From Prevotella sp. HJM029 (lineage in GTDB: Bacteria; Bacteroidota; Bacteroidia; Bacteroidales; Bacteroidaceae): a stretch of 40,323 nucleotides of DNA. The stretch covers positions 1 through 40,323 of the forward strand of contig NZ_KK082678.1 in the NCBI RefSeq assembly GCF_000599605.1, given 5' to 3'. The notes under the pieces are model-generated. The model did no database searches. It had not been told where the DNA came from and saw only the letters and a program-made list of their open reading frames with translations. The position numbers were made by a program, and so were the translations under genes. Position 1 is the stretch's first letter; every line of letters starts with the position of its first letter. Positions 23,573 through 32,763 of the stretch are shown here, one piece after another.

Positions 23573-24091
23573 TCAGCAATCAGTGTCTTCGTCGGTCTTT
23601 TCGCCCATTTCCCGAATGCATTTTCGGATAAGGTCAATGTCGAATCCTCGTCCCATGGCATATTGAATGAGCTTCATGGCGCGCTCATAATCGTTGCGTG
23701 CCTTGATAGATTTCCATTTTTTCTCAACCAAGGGGCGCAGCTTCTCCATATAAAGATCGTCTGCAATCTCATCCAACAAGGGCTCGGAAATGCTGCTGTC
23801 AATATGTTTTAAATAGAGCGCTTGTGCTATTTTTCGTCGTCCCCAACCGTTATATTTCAGTTTATCTTGGATGAAAGCCTCGCAATAGCGGGTATCATCA
23901 ATGAATTTCTTCTCGGTGAGAAAGGCCATGATGCGGGCTTGTGCTGCCTCGTCGATTTGCCATTTGCGCAGTTTTTCTTCCATTTCATAGGTGCAATGCT
24001 CCCCTTTTGCGCAAAGGGCTGACAGGCGTTGCAGTGCCTGTTCCTCGGTCATCTCTTTTGTTTTCTTTTTTAGTTGTCTCTCGTATTCCAT
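23573..24091 (-). CDS. recX: RecX family regulator
   Basis: A 172-residue three-helix-repeat protein. Family landmarks are EEKLRKWQIDEAAQARIMAF and FIDDTRYCEAFIQDKLKYNG, then WGRRKIAQALYLKHI, and RGFDIDLIRKCIREM at the end. RecX modulates RecA filaments. Here recA itself is not in the window. It lies between prmC (16 nt upstream) and comF (13 nt downstream). Confidence 0.9.
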   Translation of the reverse strand: MEYERQLKKKTKEMTEEQALQRLSALCAKGEHCTYEMEEKLRKWQIDEAAQARIMAFLTEKKFIDDTRYCEAFIQDKLKYNGWGRRKIAQALYLKHIDSSISEPLLDEIADDLYMEKLRPLVEKKWKSIKARNDYERAMKLIQYAMGRGFDIDLIRKCIREMGEKTDEDTDC

Positions 24092-24106
24092 TGTTCTTGC
24101 TGTGTT

Positions 24107-24973
24107 TTATTGCTTTTTTGCCCAGGCAAAGCGTTGTTTGCCGTAGTGGTCTGGGGTGATTTCGACATCGTAGAAGGGGCCTTTATATAATAAGGTGTAG
24201 AGCGCATCGGCATGAAGCGGGTTGATTTCAAACGCCAACAAGCCGTCGCTTTTGAGTTGTTTTGCGGCAAAGTGGGCGATGGCTTGGTAGAAAAGTAAGG
24301 GCTGATCGTTGGGTACAAAGAGTGCCGTTGCGGGTTCGTGGGCCCACACCTGTGGTGCCATGTCGCCCTGCTCGCACTCGCAAATGTAGGGTGGATTAGA
24401 GATAATGAAGTCATATTGCGGGCTATTATCGGCATTTTCGGCTGCCAAGAGGGCGTCTTGGAGCGCGAAGTCCACCTGTGCGCCCAAGCAATGTGCATTC
24501 TCGCGTGCGGTGAGTAGCGCATCACTTGAGATATCCCACGCGTGCATTGCGATGTTATCGAGACCGAGTGCCAAGGTGATTGCAATGCAACCGCTGCCGG
24601 TTCCGATGTCTAACCCATGGCGAGGTGCAGGCGGTTGCAAGGCACAATAGGGCTGATTGAACAACGAAATGAGGTGTTGGCAAAGCTGTTCTGTTTCGGG
24701 TCGGGGGATGAGCACGTGGGGATTGACGATAAATGGGCGGCCACAAAACCAAGCCTTTCCCAACACATATTGTACGGGTTCGCCGTGTTTCAATCGGTGC
24801 ATGAGGGCTGAAAGCTGTTGCGTTTGCGCGGGGTTGAGCCTATCAAGCGCACCGGTATAGAGGTCAGTGAGCGTGAAACCGAAGAGCGTTTCTAAGGCTA
24901 ACCGCACTACAGCCTGCGCTTCGCGTGCGTCATATTGTGGCAAAAGTTGTTGCCAGAGGCTTTTAAAAGTCAT
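24107..24973 (-). CDS. prmC: Peptide chain release factor N5-glutamine methyltransferase
   Basis: A 288-residue SAM-dependent methyltransferase. It has GLDIGTGSGCIAITLAL (SAM-binding motif I), and ISNPPYI (the catalytic NPPY motif), with the N-terminal helical domain ending VQYVLGKAWFCGRPF and VLIPRPETE. It methylates the GGQ glutamine of release factors RF1/RF2. Its start overlaps the end of the upstream yihY-type gene by 11 nt. Confidence 0.93.
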   Translation of the reverse strand: MTFKSLWQQLLPQYDAREAQAVVRLALETLFGFTLTDLYTGALDRLNPAQTQQLSALMHRLKHGEPVQYVLGKAWFCGRPFIVNPHVLIPRPETEQLCQHLISLFNQPYCALQPPAPRHGLDIGTGSGCIAITLALGLDNIAMHAWDISSDALLTARENAHCLGAQVDFALQDALLAAENADNSPQYDFIISNPPYICECEQGDMAPQVWAHEPATALFVPNDQPLLFYQAIAHFAAKQLKSDGLLAFEINPLHADALYTLLYKGPFYDVEITPDHYGKQRFAWAKKQ

Positions 24974-26285
24974 GACTCTGATTTAACTTTTGGAGTGCTT
25001 CCAGCCGCACTTCGTGTAGCATCGCTTCTGTTTGCGGGTCTAAAGTGGCCAAGACCTGCATGCGTTTGTCCTTGCGTTTGTCGGCACATGCGGTATCTAA
25101 TTGTTCGATAATTTGCCCGATGGGTAGACGTTTCAGCGCTTGTGCGGGGAGAAAACGCTGCTCGTTGTCGTCTAAAAGATTGGCCTCAACGATGAGTTGT
25201 GCTCCTTGCAGACGATAAAGGGCATCGTTAATGAGGCGAATGGGGATGTGGGTTTGTTGTTTGATTTCAATTGCCGAAGGTGCTTTTTCTCCTGTTTTGA
25301 AGCGGTTAATGATTTGTGTGATGACCAAAAGGGCAATATGCCGGCGGGTATGCTCGCTGATGTCATGGGGTATAACCATGTAATCATAGTAGTCAAGGTT
25401 TTGGCTCATGTAGCACAATTCGGTGCAAAAAAGCAGGATATACCACGATAGATGCATCCACAACATGAACAGAGGAAGGGCGGCTAATGAGCCATAAATG
25501 GCGTTATAGCTGGTGAGAAAGATTTGCGAATGCACGTAAGCCCATTGCAGCATGAGCATCAAAAGTGAGGCTAAAGCAGCTGGAAACAAGGCATGAATAA
25601 TCTTGACATGGGTGTTGGGCATGACGATAAAAAGTCCTAAGAAGATCATCATTTGGGCAAAGAACGGCAGGAACTGTACCAACACTTGCGAGATGGGCCC
25701 TAAGAAAATGAATTGTTGTAGTTCGGCGTTTGTGGTGTTGGCGATGATGCTCAGGCCCGATAAAATGATGAGAATGATGGGTACGACGAAGATCATCGAT
25801 AGATAGTCAGACACGATGCGTCGTAGACTGCGTTTGCTTTTCACCTGCCAAATGCTGTCGAACACTTGCTCAATGTTGTAGATGAGGCTGATGATGCTGC
25901 CCAACATAAAGAGGATGCCGATGCCAATGAATAGGCCAGTGCGGGCATGTTCTAAATAGGCGTTGGAGAAATGAATGATGAAATTGGCCACTTCGGGTTG
26001 GCTGTTGAGCCAGTCTTTCACCGAGTTTTCGATGTAGTTGGCTAAACCAAAGCCGCGACCGATGGCCAAAATGAGCGCAAAGATGGGCACGATGGCTAAG
26101 ATGGTGCTAAACGAAAGTTGGGCGGCATAGTCGGAATGGCCGCGCTCGATGAATAGCTTTAGGGCAATATAGAGTTTGCGTAGCAGGGTGAGCAACAGGC
26201 GATAGCTGCTGCGTTGCACGGGTTGTTCTTCTAACCAAACCCCTGTTTTGAGGAAATATAATATTTTTTTTCTGTTGCGCTTCAT
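24963..26285 (-). CDS. YihY/virulence factor BrkB family membrane protein
   Basis: A 440-residue inner-membrane protein with six hydrophobic helices, once mislabelled as RNase BN. The family region runs from YAAQLSFSTILAIVPIFALI through RSLRRIVSDYLSMIFVVPII to ALPLFMLWMHLSWYILLFCT. The last 130 residues form a soluble winged-helix-like domain (GEKAPSAIEIKQQTHIPIRL), an extension seen in Bacteroidales members. The role is unknown. It is the first gene of a four-gene operon. Its -7 box ends 4 nt before the ATG. Confidence 0.9.
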   Translation of the reverse strand: MKRNRKKILYFLKTGVWLEEQPVQRSSYRLLLTLLRKLYIALKLFIERGHSDYAAQLSFSTILAIVPIFALILAIGRGFGLANYIENSVKDWLNSQPEVANFIIHFSNAYLEHARTGLFIGIGILFMLGSIISLIYNIEQVFDSIWQVKSKRSLRRIVSDYLSMIFVVPIILIILSGLSIIANTTNAELQQFIFLGPISQVLVQFLPFFAQMMIFLGLFIVMPNTHVKIIHALFPAALASLLMLMLQWAYVHSQIFLTSYNAIYGSLAALPLFMLWMHLSWYILLFCTELCYMSQNLDYYDYMVIPHDISEHTRRHIALLVITQIINRFKTGEKAPSAIEIKQQTHIPIRLINDALYRLQGAQLIVEANLLDDNEQRFLPAQALKRLPIGQIIEQLDTACADKRKDKRMQVLATLDPQTEAMLHEVRLEALQKLNQSHDF

Positions 26286-26289
26286 GCTG

Positions 26290-26297
26290 CAAATATA
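26290..26297 (-). promoter_or_regulatory. -7 box abutting the yihY-type start codon
   Basis: On the minus strand TATATTTG is followed by CAGC and then ATG at 26285. Transcription would start at about the A of the ATG. The -33 element is not clear. Confidence 0.6.
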
Positions 26298-26528
26298 ACC
26301 ATTTCTATGGGAGTTTTCTCCTGTTTGAGATAAGAATTCTTATCATAGCTTGTTAAAAAGTGGGTAAACGTAAGCGTATGTTGCTTTTCTTCAGAGTTTA
26401 TTCAGAAATAGAGGTATTGCTCATAAAGATGAAGAGGTATTTCATTTTCACTGTTTCACTTTTATGTTAAAGATTGGAATAAGACAATATTTCTCTCCAT
26501 AACATATCATAAAATGAATAAAAGGTGG

Positions 26529-26536
26529 TATATTTG
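26529..26536 (+). promoter_or_regulatory. -7 box for the HipBA-type operon
   Basis: TATATTTG matches the consensus exactly and lies 24 nt before the ATG at 26560. No good -33 element is visible. Such operons are commonly repressed by their own HTH protein, but I see no clear palindrome here. Confidence 0.5.
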
Positions 26537-26559
26537 TGCATTGAATTGAATATAACAAT

Positions 26560-26880
26560 ATGGTTAAGACAACGATGGGAACAAAACTTCCCCGCAAATT
26601 GGAACAGAAAATGCAGGTGGTCGGCGAACAGATTAAACTTGCCCGTTTGCGTCGTAATTTGAGTATTGCGCAAATAGCAGAACGTGCTACGTGCTCTCCT
26701 GTTACGATTAATAGGGTAGAAAAAGGGATACCAACGGTTGCTATCGGTATTTATCTGCGCGTACTGTATGCTTTGCAGTTGGAGGATGATATATTATGCT
26801 TGGCACAGAAGGACGAAATGGGGCGCGCATTGCAGGATCTTGCGCTCAAACATCGTGAGCGCGCTTCGAAAAAGGGGTGA
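26560..26880 (+). CDS. XRE-family HTH antitoxin (HipB-like)
   Basis: A 106-residue protein with a Cro/CI-type HTH at about residues 24-80 (IKLARLRRNLSIAQIAERAT, then SPVTINRVEKGIPTVAIGIY). The start could also be ATG 26575. It ends 4 nt before the HipA-like gene. By analogy it represses the operon and holds the kinase inactive. The arrangement (small HTH gene, then long HipA-like gene) is the standard HipBA order. Confidence 0.88.
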   Translation: MVKTTMGTKLPRKLEQKMQVVGEQIKLARLRRNLSIAQIAERATCSPVTINRVEKGIPTVAIGIYLRVLYALQLEDDILCLAQKDEMGRALQDLALKHRERASKKG

Positions 26881-26884
26881 ATAA

Positions 26885-28141
26885 ATGAACAGATTATTGC
26901 TGTATGGTGATTTCGATTGGTTGGAATCTCCAATGCTGATAGGTACACTTGGTTATGAATCTCTTCGTGGTTCAGACTCCTATTCTTTTGAGTTTGATAA
27001 GGAATGGCTTGCCAACTATGGCAGTATTTTTTTGAGTGCAGACATCAATAGCTATCCAGGTCGACAGTACACGCAGCCAGGAAAAGATATCTTTGGTTGT
27101 TTTTGTGATGCATTACCAGACCGTTGGGGGAGAACACTCTTGAACCGTCGTGAGCAAATTCAAGCGAAAGAAGAGAGGCGCCCAGCAAGACATTTGTCTT
27201 CATTCGACTATCTTATTGGCATAGATGATTTCTCTCGTATGGGAGGTTTCCGATTTAAGGAAACACCAGCAGGTGCGTTTATTAACAGTAGGGATAATCT
27301 TTGCATTCCGCCTATCACAGACATTCGTACCTTGGTTGTAGCCAGTAGGGAGTTTGAACGTAGTGAAGAAAGACACCTTATGCCTGAGAAGAAATGGATC
27401 AGGCAACTTGTTCATCCTGGAACATCTTTGGGTGGAGCTCGTCCTAAGGCTGTTGTAGTAGGTGAAGAAGGGAGCCTTTATGTTGCGAAGTTCCCTTCAC
27501 GGAAGGATGATTACGATGTAGCTTTATGGGAATATCATAGTCATCTGCTTGCTAAAGAAGCTGGTGTTGTGGCCGCAGAAACAAGAGTTATCCATTCTGG
27601 TGATACGTATCATACGTTTCTATCGAAGCGTTTTGACCGCACTGTAGAGGGTAAAAGGATCCACTTTGCATCAGCAATGACATTATTAGGGCTTACAGAT
27701 GGTTGTGATGCAGGGAGTGAAAACGGCTATCTTGATATCGTAGACTTTATTCTTCAGCATTGTTGTGATGTCAAGGAGAACATTCTTCAACTCTATCGTC
27801 GGGTTGCTTTCAATATAGCTATTGGTAATTGTGATGATCATTTCCGTAATCATGGTTTCTTGCTTACTCCAAAAGGATGGACTTTGGCACCGGCTTATGA
27901 CCTGAATCCTACGCTTGGTACATATCAAAGTCTGCTTATCAACTCGTCAACGAATGAATCGAATTTACAAATTTTGCTGGACTCTTGTAAGGAGTATATG
28001 ATTAACAAGGAAGAAGCCCGGGCAATTATCGGTGAAGTAATGGTGGGTATCGGGCAATGGGAGGCTATCGCTGTTAGGCTTGGTATAAGCAAACGTGAGA
28101 TAGATATGTTTCAAAATATCTATAAGAGACACAGATTATAG
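26885..28141 (+). CDS. HipA-like serine/threonine kinase toxin
   Basis: A 418-residue HipA-fold protein. It has an N-terminal subdomain (LIGTLGYESLRGSDSYSFEF), the phosphate-loop-type region PGTSLGGARPKAVV, a lysine in LYVAKFPS, the catalytic loop IGNCDDHFRNHGF at about 315-327, and the metal-binding LAPAYDLNPT. All key residues look intact. HipA toxins phosphorylate aminoacyl-tRNA synthetases to induce dormancy; the target here is unknown. The pair sits between the divergent yihY operon and clpB, with no mobile element beside it. Confidence 0.92.
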   Translation: MNRLLLYGDFDWLESPMLIGTLGYESLRGSDSYSFEFDKEWLANYGSIFLSADINSYPGRQYTQPGKDIFGCFCDALPDRWGRTLLNRREQIQAKEERRPARHLSSFDYLIGIDDFSRMGGFRFKETPAGAFINSRDNLCIPPITDIRTLVVASREFERSEERHLMPEKKWIRQLVHPGTSLGGARPKAVVVGEEGSLYVAKFPSRKDDYDVALWEYHSHLLAKEAGVVAAETRVIHSGDTYHTFLSKRFDRTVEGKRIHFASAMTLLGLTDGCDAGSENGYLDIVDFILQHCCDVKENILQLYRRVAFNIAIGNCDDHFRNHGFLLTPKGWTLAPAYDLNPTLGTYQSLLINSSTNESNLQILLDSCKEYMINKEEARAIIGEVMVGIGQWEAIAVRLGISKREIDMFQNIYKRHRL

Positions 28142-28368
28142 GTAATGTGTAGCATGTTTTGGTAATCTGTTGGATTTGTAATAATAGGAATGTATAGCTA
28201 TCTTGCTGTGATATAAAGGGGTGTAATCAAAACGCTATTCTTACTTTTATCCGTTAATAGCAAGTGGGAAAGCTGTATTTGGGTGAGTGGATTACAGCAT
28301 GTTTTCATAGCATAGGGTGTATAGTATGTGACAGAATGTCGTGTGTGGATGACAAAATGACAGATATA

Positions 28369-28376
28369 TAGCTTTG
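28369..28376 (+). promoter_or_regulatory. Candidate -7 box for clpB
   Basis: TAGCTTTG matches TAnnTTTG and lies 50 nt before the clpB ATG. No -33 element and no CIRCE-like heat-shock operator was seen; the stretch 28142-28425 is otherwise empty. Confidence 0.4.
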
Positions 28377-28425
28377 GTATCGGCTTTGCAATAGTATGGC
28401 AAAATAAAAGAAAGGATTTAAAGAT

Positions 28426-30906
28426 ATGACATTAGACAAATATACAATTAAAGCACAAGAGGCCGTTCAAGCAGGTGTTCAGGCTGCACAAGCCGCACAG
28501 CAGCAGAGTGTTGAGCCCATACATTTGCTGAAAGGAATCTTGGAGAAGGCGCAAGATATTACGCATTTCATTTTCCAAAAGCTCGGTGTGAATGCGCAAG
28601 CTATAGACATGGCGTTGCAGAATGAGTTGCAACATCTGCCGAAGGTTTCGGGTGGGCAGCCCTATCTGAGCAACGATTCGGTGCAAGTGCTGAACAAAGC
28701 CGAGGAGCTTTCGCAGAAAATGGGTGACGAGTTTGTGTCGGTAGAGCCTATTTTATTGGCCTTGATGCAAGGCAATCACACGGCAGGTCGCATTCTGAAA
28801 GATGCCGGATGCACGGAAGAGGGTGTGAGGAAAGCCATTGAATCGTTGCGCCAAGGACAGCAAGTGAAATCGCAAAGTGGCGATGAAAACTACCAATCGC
28901 TCAGCAAATATGCCACTAATTTGGTGGAGAAAGCGCGCCAAGGTAAGCTTGACCCAGTGATAGGACGTGACGAAGAAATTCGCCGTGTGTTGCAGATTTT
29001 GAGTCGACGCACCAAGAACAATCCTATTTTAGTGGGCGAACCCGGAACAGGTAAGACGGCTATCGTTGAAGGATTGGCCGAGCGAATTATGAAAGGTGAC
29101 GTGCCCGAAAACCTCAAAAACAAGCAGCTTTATTCGCTCGATATGGGGCAGTTAGTGGCCGGAGCGAAATATAAAGGTGAGTTTGAAGAGCGCTTAAAGG
29201 GTGTCATTAAGGAAGTAACCAATGCGCATGGTGAAATCATTTTGTTCATCGATGAGATTCATACGCTCGTCGGAGCTGGTGGTGGTGAAGGTGCAATGGA
29301 TGCTGCAAATTTGTTGAAACCCGCCTTGGCTCGTGGTGAGTTGCGTGCCATTGGTGCGACCACTTTGAACGAATATCAAAAGTATTTCGAAAAGGATAAA
29401 GCCTTGGAACGCCGCTTCCAGATGGTGAAAGTCGACGAACCCGATGAGTTAGATGCGATTAGTATTCTGCGTGGTTTGAAGGAAAAATATGAGAACCACC
29501 ACCATGTGCGCATCCAAGATGATGCTTGTATTGCTGCCGTTCAGCTGTCGGAGCGTTATATCTCTGACCGTTTCTTGCCAGATAAAGCCATTGACTTGAT
29601 GGATGAGGCGGCTGCAAAGTTGCGTATGGAGCGTGACTCTGTACCCGAAGAGCTTGATGAAATGGAGCGCAGTCTGAAGCAAAAGGAGATTGAGCGGCAA
29701 GCCATTTTGCGTGAGAACGACACCGAGAAGATTGCATTCTTAGAGAAAGAGATTGCCGAACTTAAGGATAAGGTGAATGCGTTTCGTGCTCGTTGGCAAG
29801 CACAGAAGGCCGAAGTGGATCAGATTTCGCAATTGAAGCAGAAGAGAGAGGGACTGAAACTTGAGGCCGAACGTGCTGAACGCGAGGGGAACTACCAGCG
29901 TGTGGCCGAGATTCGTTATGGCGAAATGAAGCAGATAGATGACGATATTGCTCATCGCCGTGAGGAAATTCGTAAGCAACAGGGTGAGTCTTTGATTCGC
30001 GAAGAGGTGACTTCTGACGATATTGCCGAAGTGGTGAGCCGTTGGACCGGCATTCCTGTGAGCCGCATGTTGCAGAGTGAGCGCGACAAACTCTTGCATT
30101 TGGAGGGCGAGTTGCACCGCAGAGTGATTGGACAAAACGAGGCTATTGAAGCCGTTTCGAATGCCGTTCGTCGCAGTCGTGCTGGACTTCAAGACCCTAA
30201 TCGCCCCATTGCGTCGTTCATTTTCTTGGGAACAACGGGCGTAGGTAAAACCGAATTGGCAAAGGCTTTGGCCGAATACCTCTTCAATGACGAGAATATG
30301 CTGACACGTATCGACATGAGTGAGTATCAAGAAAAGTTCAGTGTGACGCGTCTTATCGGTGCACCTCCAGGATATGTGGGCTATGATGAGGGTGGACAAT
30401 TAACCGAAGCTGTGCGTCGTAAGCCGTATAGTGTGGTGCTTTTCGATGAGATAGAGAAAGCCCATCCCGATGTGTTCAACACCTTGTTGCAGGTGCTCGA
30501 CGACGGAAGGTTGACGGATAACAAAGGTCGTTTGGTGAATTTCAAGAACACTATCATCATCATGACGAGCAACGCAACGCGCGAACAGCTCACGAAGTTG
30601 ATGCGTCCCGAGTTCCTTAACCGCATTGATGACATCATCACCTTCCACGCTTTGACGAAGGAGGAGATTGGTGAAGTGGTTGAGTTGCAAATGAAACGCG
30701 TGCAGAAAATGCTTGCTGCACAGGGCTTCACCTTGCATTGGACGAAGGAAACGATTGATGATTTGGCCGAATTAGGCTATGATCCCGAGTTTGGAGCACG
30801 CCCCGTTAAACGTGCCATTCAGGACTATGTGCTCAACGATTTGAGTCGCAAAATCCTCGAAGGCAAGGTGGGTAAAGAGATTACCTTGGGGCATATTGAG
30901 GCCTAA
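28426..30906 (+). CDS. clpB: ATP-dependent disaggregase ClpB
   Basis: An 826-residue ClpB. The N-domain is followed by AAA1 (GEPGTGKTA at about 204, [11 protein letters not shown]), a coiled-coil middle domain (about 400-520, with [20 protein letters not shown]) and AAA2 (GTTGVGKTE at about 601, [13 protein letters not shown]). It ends with the D2 small domain. It works with DnaK to rescue aggregated proteins. Typical ClpB is about 860 residues. Here the segment after IIIMTSN is short (ATREQLTKL, then [10 protein letters not shown]), so about 25-30 residues usually found there are missing. A hairpin terminator follows. Confidence 0.96.
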   Translation: MTLDKYTIKAQEAVQAGVQAAQAAQQQSVEPIHLLKGILEKAQDITHFIFQKLGVNAQAIDMALQNELQHLPKVSGGQPYLSNDSVQVLNKAEELSQKMGDEFVSVEPILLALMQGNHTAGRILKDAGCTEEGVRKAIESLRQGQQVKSQSGDENYQSLSKYATNLVEKARQGKLDPVIGRDEEIRRVLQILSRRTKNNPILVGEPGTGKTAIVEGLAERIMKGDVPENLKNKQLYSLDMGQLVAGAKYKGEFEERLKGVIKEVTNAHGEIILFIDEIHTLVGAGGGEGAMDAANLLKPALARGELRAIGATTLNEYQKYFEKDKALERRFQMVKVDEPDELDAISILRGLKEKYENHHHVRIQDDACIAAVQLSERYISDRFLPDKAIDLMDEAAAKLRMERDSVPEELDEMERSLKQKEIERQAILRENDTEKIAFLEKEIAELKDKVNAFRARWQAQKAEVDQISQLKQKREGLKLEAERAEREGNYQRVAEIRYGEMKQIDDDIAHRREEIRKQQGESLIREEVTSDDIAEVVSRWTGIPVSRMLQSERDKLLHLEGELHRRVIGQNEAIEAVSNAVRRSRAGLQDPNRPIASFIFLGTTGVGKTELAKALAEYLFNDENMLTRIDMSEYQEKFSVTRLIGAPPGYVGYDEGGQLTEAVRRKPYSVVLFDEIEKAHPDVFNTLLQVLDDGRLTDNKGRLVNFKNTIIIMTSNATREQLTKLMRPEFLNRIDDIITFHALTKEEIGEVVELQMKRVQKMLAAQGFTLHWTKETIDDLAELGYDPEFGARPVKRAIQDYVLNDLSRKILEGKVGKEITLGHIEA

Positions 30907-31411
30907 TGGCTTCGAAAGGGTTTAGAAAGACAGATGAATTCAACCTACATAAATGATGGGAGGGTATGTCAGAAAAAGGCATATCCTCCTTTTTTTATAT
31001 GCGTTCAATCATCATATTGTCCCGTTTCGTGTTACAATAAAGATAAAACGACATCTTGAATGCAATATTTAATGCTTATTCTACGGAAAGGATTTGTTTG
31101 AGATCTGTTTACATTTTTTACTTAACAAGAAATGATTTAAATCAAAAAAAATGGGCAGCCCAATCGTATTTGATAGGCTTTTTCTGCGCTGAAGGGGTAT
31201 GCAGGAAGTATCTTTGAAAGCGTTTTTGTAACATTTGGATTATCGTTTGTTGTTTTTGTTTTTGCGCATGTAGGTAGCATCTGACATGAACACAGTGATG
31301 ATTTGTATCTGTTATTTTTAAGAAAGTGAAGTAAAACGTCAATCTTTATTGCCATCTCAGCAAACGGAAATAGATGACGACGAGGATTGTTTTTTATAAA
31401 GATCAAACGGT
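30907..31411. other. Intergenic stretch between clpB and the CPBP gene
   Basis: It holds the clpB terminator at 30959-30996. The rest is AT-rich; small minus-strand open frames here (31137-31406) have no recognisable features. I see no clear promoter for the CPBP gene. Confidence 0.4.
30941..30998 (+). terminator. clpB terminator, first copy of a duplicated block
   Basis: GGAGGGTATG pairs with CATATCCTCC (30959-30968 with 30980-30989, one G-T pair), followed by TTTTTTT. The whole block from CAACCTACAT onward is almost identical to 32261-32316. Confidence 0.85.
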
Positions 31412-32257
31412 ATGAAAGAAAATATTGTCAGCAAGTATCGCCATACGGCACTCTTCTATCTTTTAAGTACACTTGTTCCTTGGGCTTTTTGGTTCGCAGC
31501 CAGTTATGTAAGTCACCATCTTATCGATACAGAAGGTACATGGGTAGCTTCTTTGTTGGGACTGATAGGACTTTGTTTTCCGATGGTTTTAACCCTCATG
31601 TTGGTTCTTAGGAGTAGAACTTTGCGAAAGGATTTCTTTGGTAGGTTCTTGAATTTGTCGCCCAACAAGTGGACTTATTACCTCACAGCCTGCCTGTTGA
31701 TGCCTGCAAGTATTCTGTGTGCCATGGCAATATCGTTGCTCTTTGGCTATAGTCCATCCCAGTTTATCGTTACAGGTCATTACACATTCACCTCGGGTGT
31801 CTTTCCCGTATGGTTTCTTCTTATCCTTGCACCTACGCTCGAAGAACTTGCATGGCATGGTTATGGCACCGACAGTTTGCGTTTACGAATGAACCTTTTT
31901 AAGACCTCTATCGTTTTTGCTGCCTATTGGGCTGTGTGGCATTTCCCCCTTGCCGGTATCAAAGGCTACTATCATGCTAACGTAGTGCATGAAGGATGGC
32001 TATACAGTTTGAACTTCATCGTCAGCATTTTTCCATTTGTCATTCTGATGAACTGGCTTTATTACAAAACCAACCGTAACGTTCTCGTGGCAATTGTGTT
32101 CCATATCACGGCAGGATATTTCAATGAAATATTCTCTACCCACCCCGATAGCAAGTGCATTCAGACCCTTTTGTTGCTTGCACTCTCTGTCATTATCGTG
32201 CTAAAAGACCGCCAACTCTTTTTCAATCGCGCTCGTTTTGCAGCGACGAATGAATAG
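31412..32257 (+). CDS. CPBP family intramembrane glutamic endopeptidase
   Basis: A 281-residue protein with about eight membrane helices. The active-site motifs are EELAWHGYG (motif 1, where the family usually has EExxWRG, so His replaces Arg), AVWHFPL (motif 2) and VFHITAGYFNEIF (motif 3). The glutamates and the two motif histidines look present. These Abi/CAAX-type proteases cut membrane substrates and can give immunity to self-made bacteriocins. No bacteriocin gene is adjacent. It is flanked on both sides by copies of the same terminator block. Confidence 0.88.
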   Translation: MKENIVSKYRHTALFYLLSTLVPWAFWFAASYVSHHLIDTEGTWVASLLGLIGLCFPMVLTLMLVLRSRTLRKDFFGRFLNLSPNKWTYYLTACLLMPASILCAMAISLLFGYSPSQFIVTGHYTFTSGVFPVWFLLILAPTLEELAWHGYGTDSLRLRMNLFKTSIVFAAYWAVWHFPLAGIKGYYHANVVHEGWLYSLNFIVSIFPFVILMNWLYYKTNRNVLVAIVFHITAGYFNEIFSTHPDSKCIQTLLLLALSVIIVLKDRQLFFNRARFAATNE

Positions 32258-32260
32258 TTT

Positions 32261-32316
32261 CAATCTACATCAATGATGGGAGGATATGTCAAAAAAGGCA
32301 TATCCTCCTTTCTTTT
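32261..32316 (+). terminator. CPBP terminator, second copy of the duplicated block
   Basis: GGAGGATATG (32279-32288) pairs perfectly with CATATCCTCC (32299-32308), followed by TTTCTTTT. It is nearly identical to 30941-30998, including the sequence ahead of the stem. Confidence 0.85.
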
Positions 32317-32323
32317 GTACTTA

Positions 32324-32411
32324 TTTCTCGTGCAATATAGTGCATTTTCTCGTGCAATATAGTAGAGTTTTCCGTATAATATAGCGCAGTTTTCTGTGCA
32401 ATATCGCAGCG
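32324..32411. repeat. Four imperfect 22-bp tandem repeats
   Basis: Units begin at 32324, 32345, 32368 and 32390. They share the pattern TTTTC-n-GTGCAATATAG with a GCAG-like end and a period of 21-23 bp, or about two helical turns. They sit between the CPBP terminator and the susC leader. Confidence 0.65.
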
Positions 32412-32763
32412 TTTTGTTGGTGAAGCGGCATGATGGGTTATCAACATCGAGTTAATAAATGCTAAATAGTATGGTGCATATCAAAAAAAGAACTACATTT
32501 ACCCCGCCTGAACGACCGCTTAAGAGGTTGTTAACATGAAATTCTTTTACGAAAGAGCGCATGTAAAACCAATGGAACAGCTATCCAAAGGCGCTAAAAC
32601 AGTCACAAAACAGCAAAAGATATTAAAAATCTTCCTTTACAAATGGGCGTAGATGTGCAAGCTATGGGACGGTGCTTTCAGTGCATCCTGGTAGGTGCTG
32701 GTGAGAACTTTTAGCAGAATGAAACGTCAATAAAACTTTTATATATTACTTAAACTTAAACAG

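Larger units (their letters stand above)
32258..32763. other. Terminator, tandem repeats and susC leader region
   Basis: It holds the CPBP terminator, four 22-bp repeats at 32324-32411 and about 350 nt of leader before susC. No gene is evident. TACATTTA near 32493 is one mismatch from a -7 box and could be the PUL promoter. Confidence 0.4.

Noticed and set aside
31137-31406. Minus-strand open frames between clpB and the CPBP gene
   Set aside because: They are Lys/Thr-rich by AT bias and overlap each other in different frames; no motif is visible.
32324-32411. Tandem repeats considered as a CRISPR array
   Set aside because: Units are adjacent without spacers and differ from each other, and no cas gene is present.
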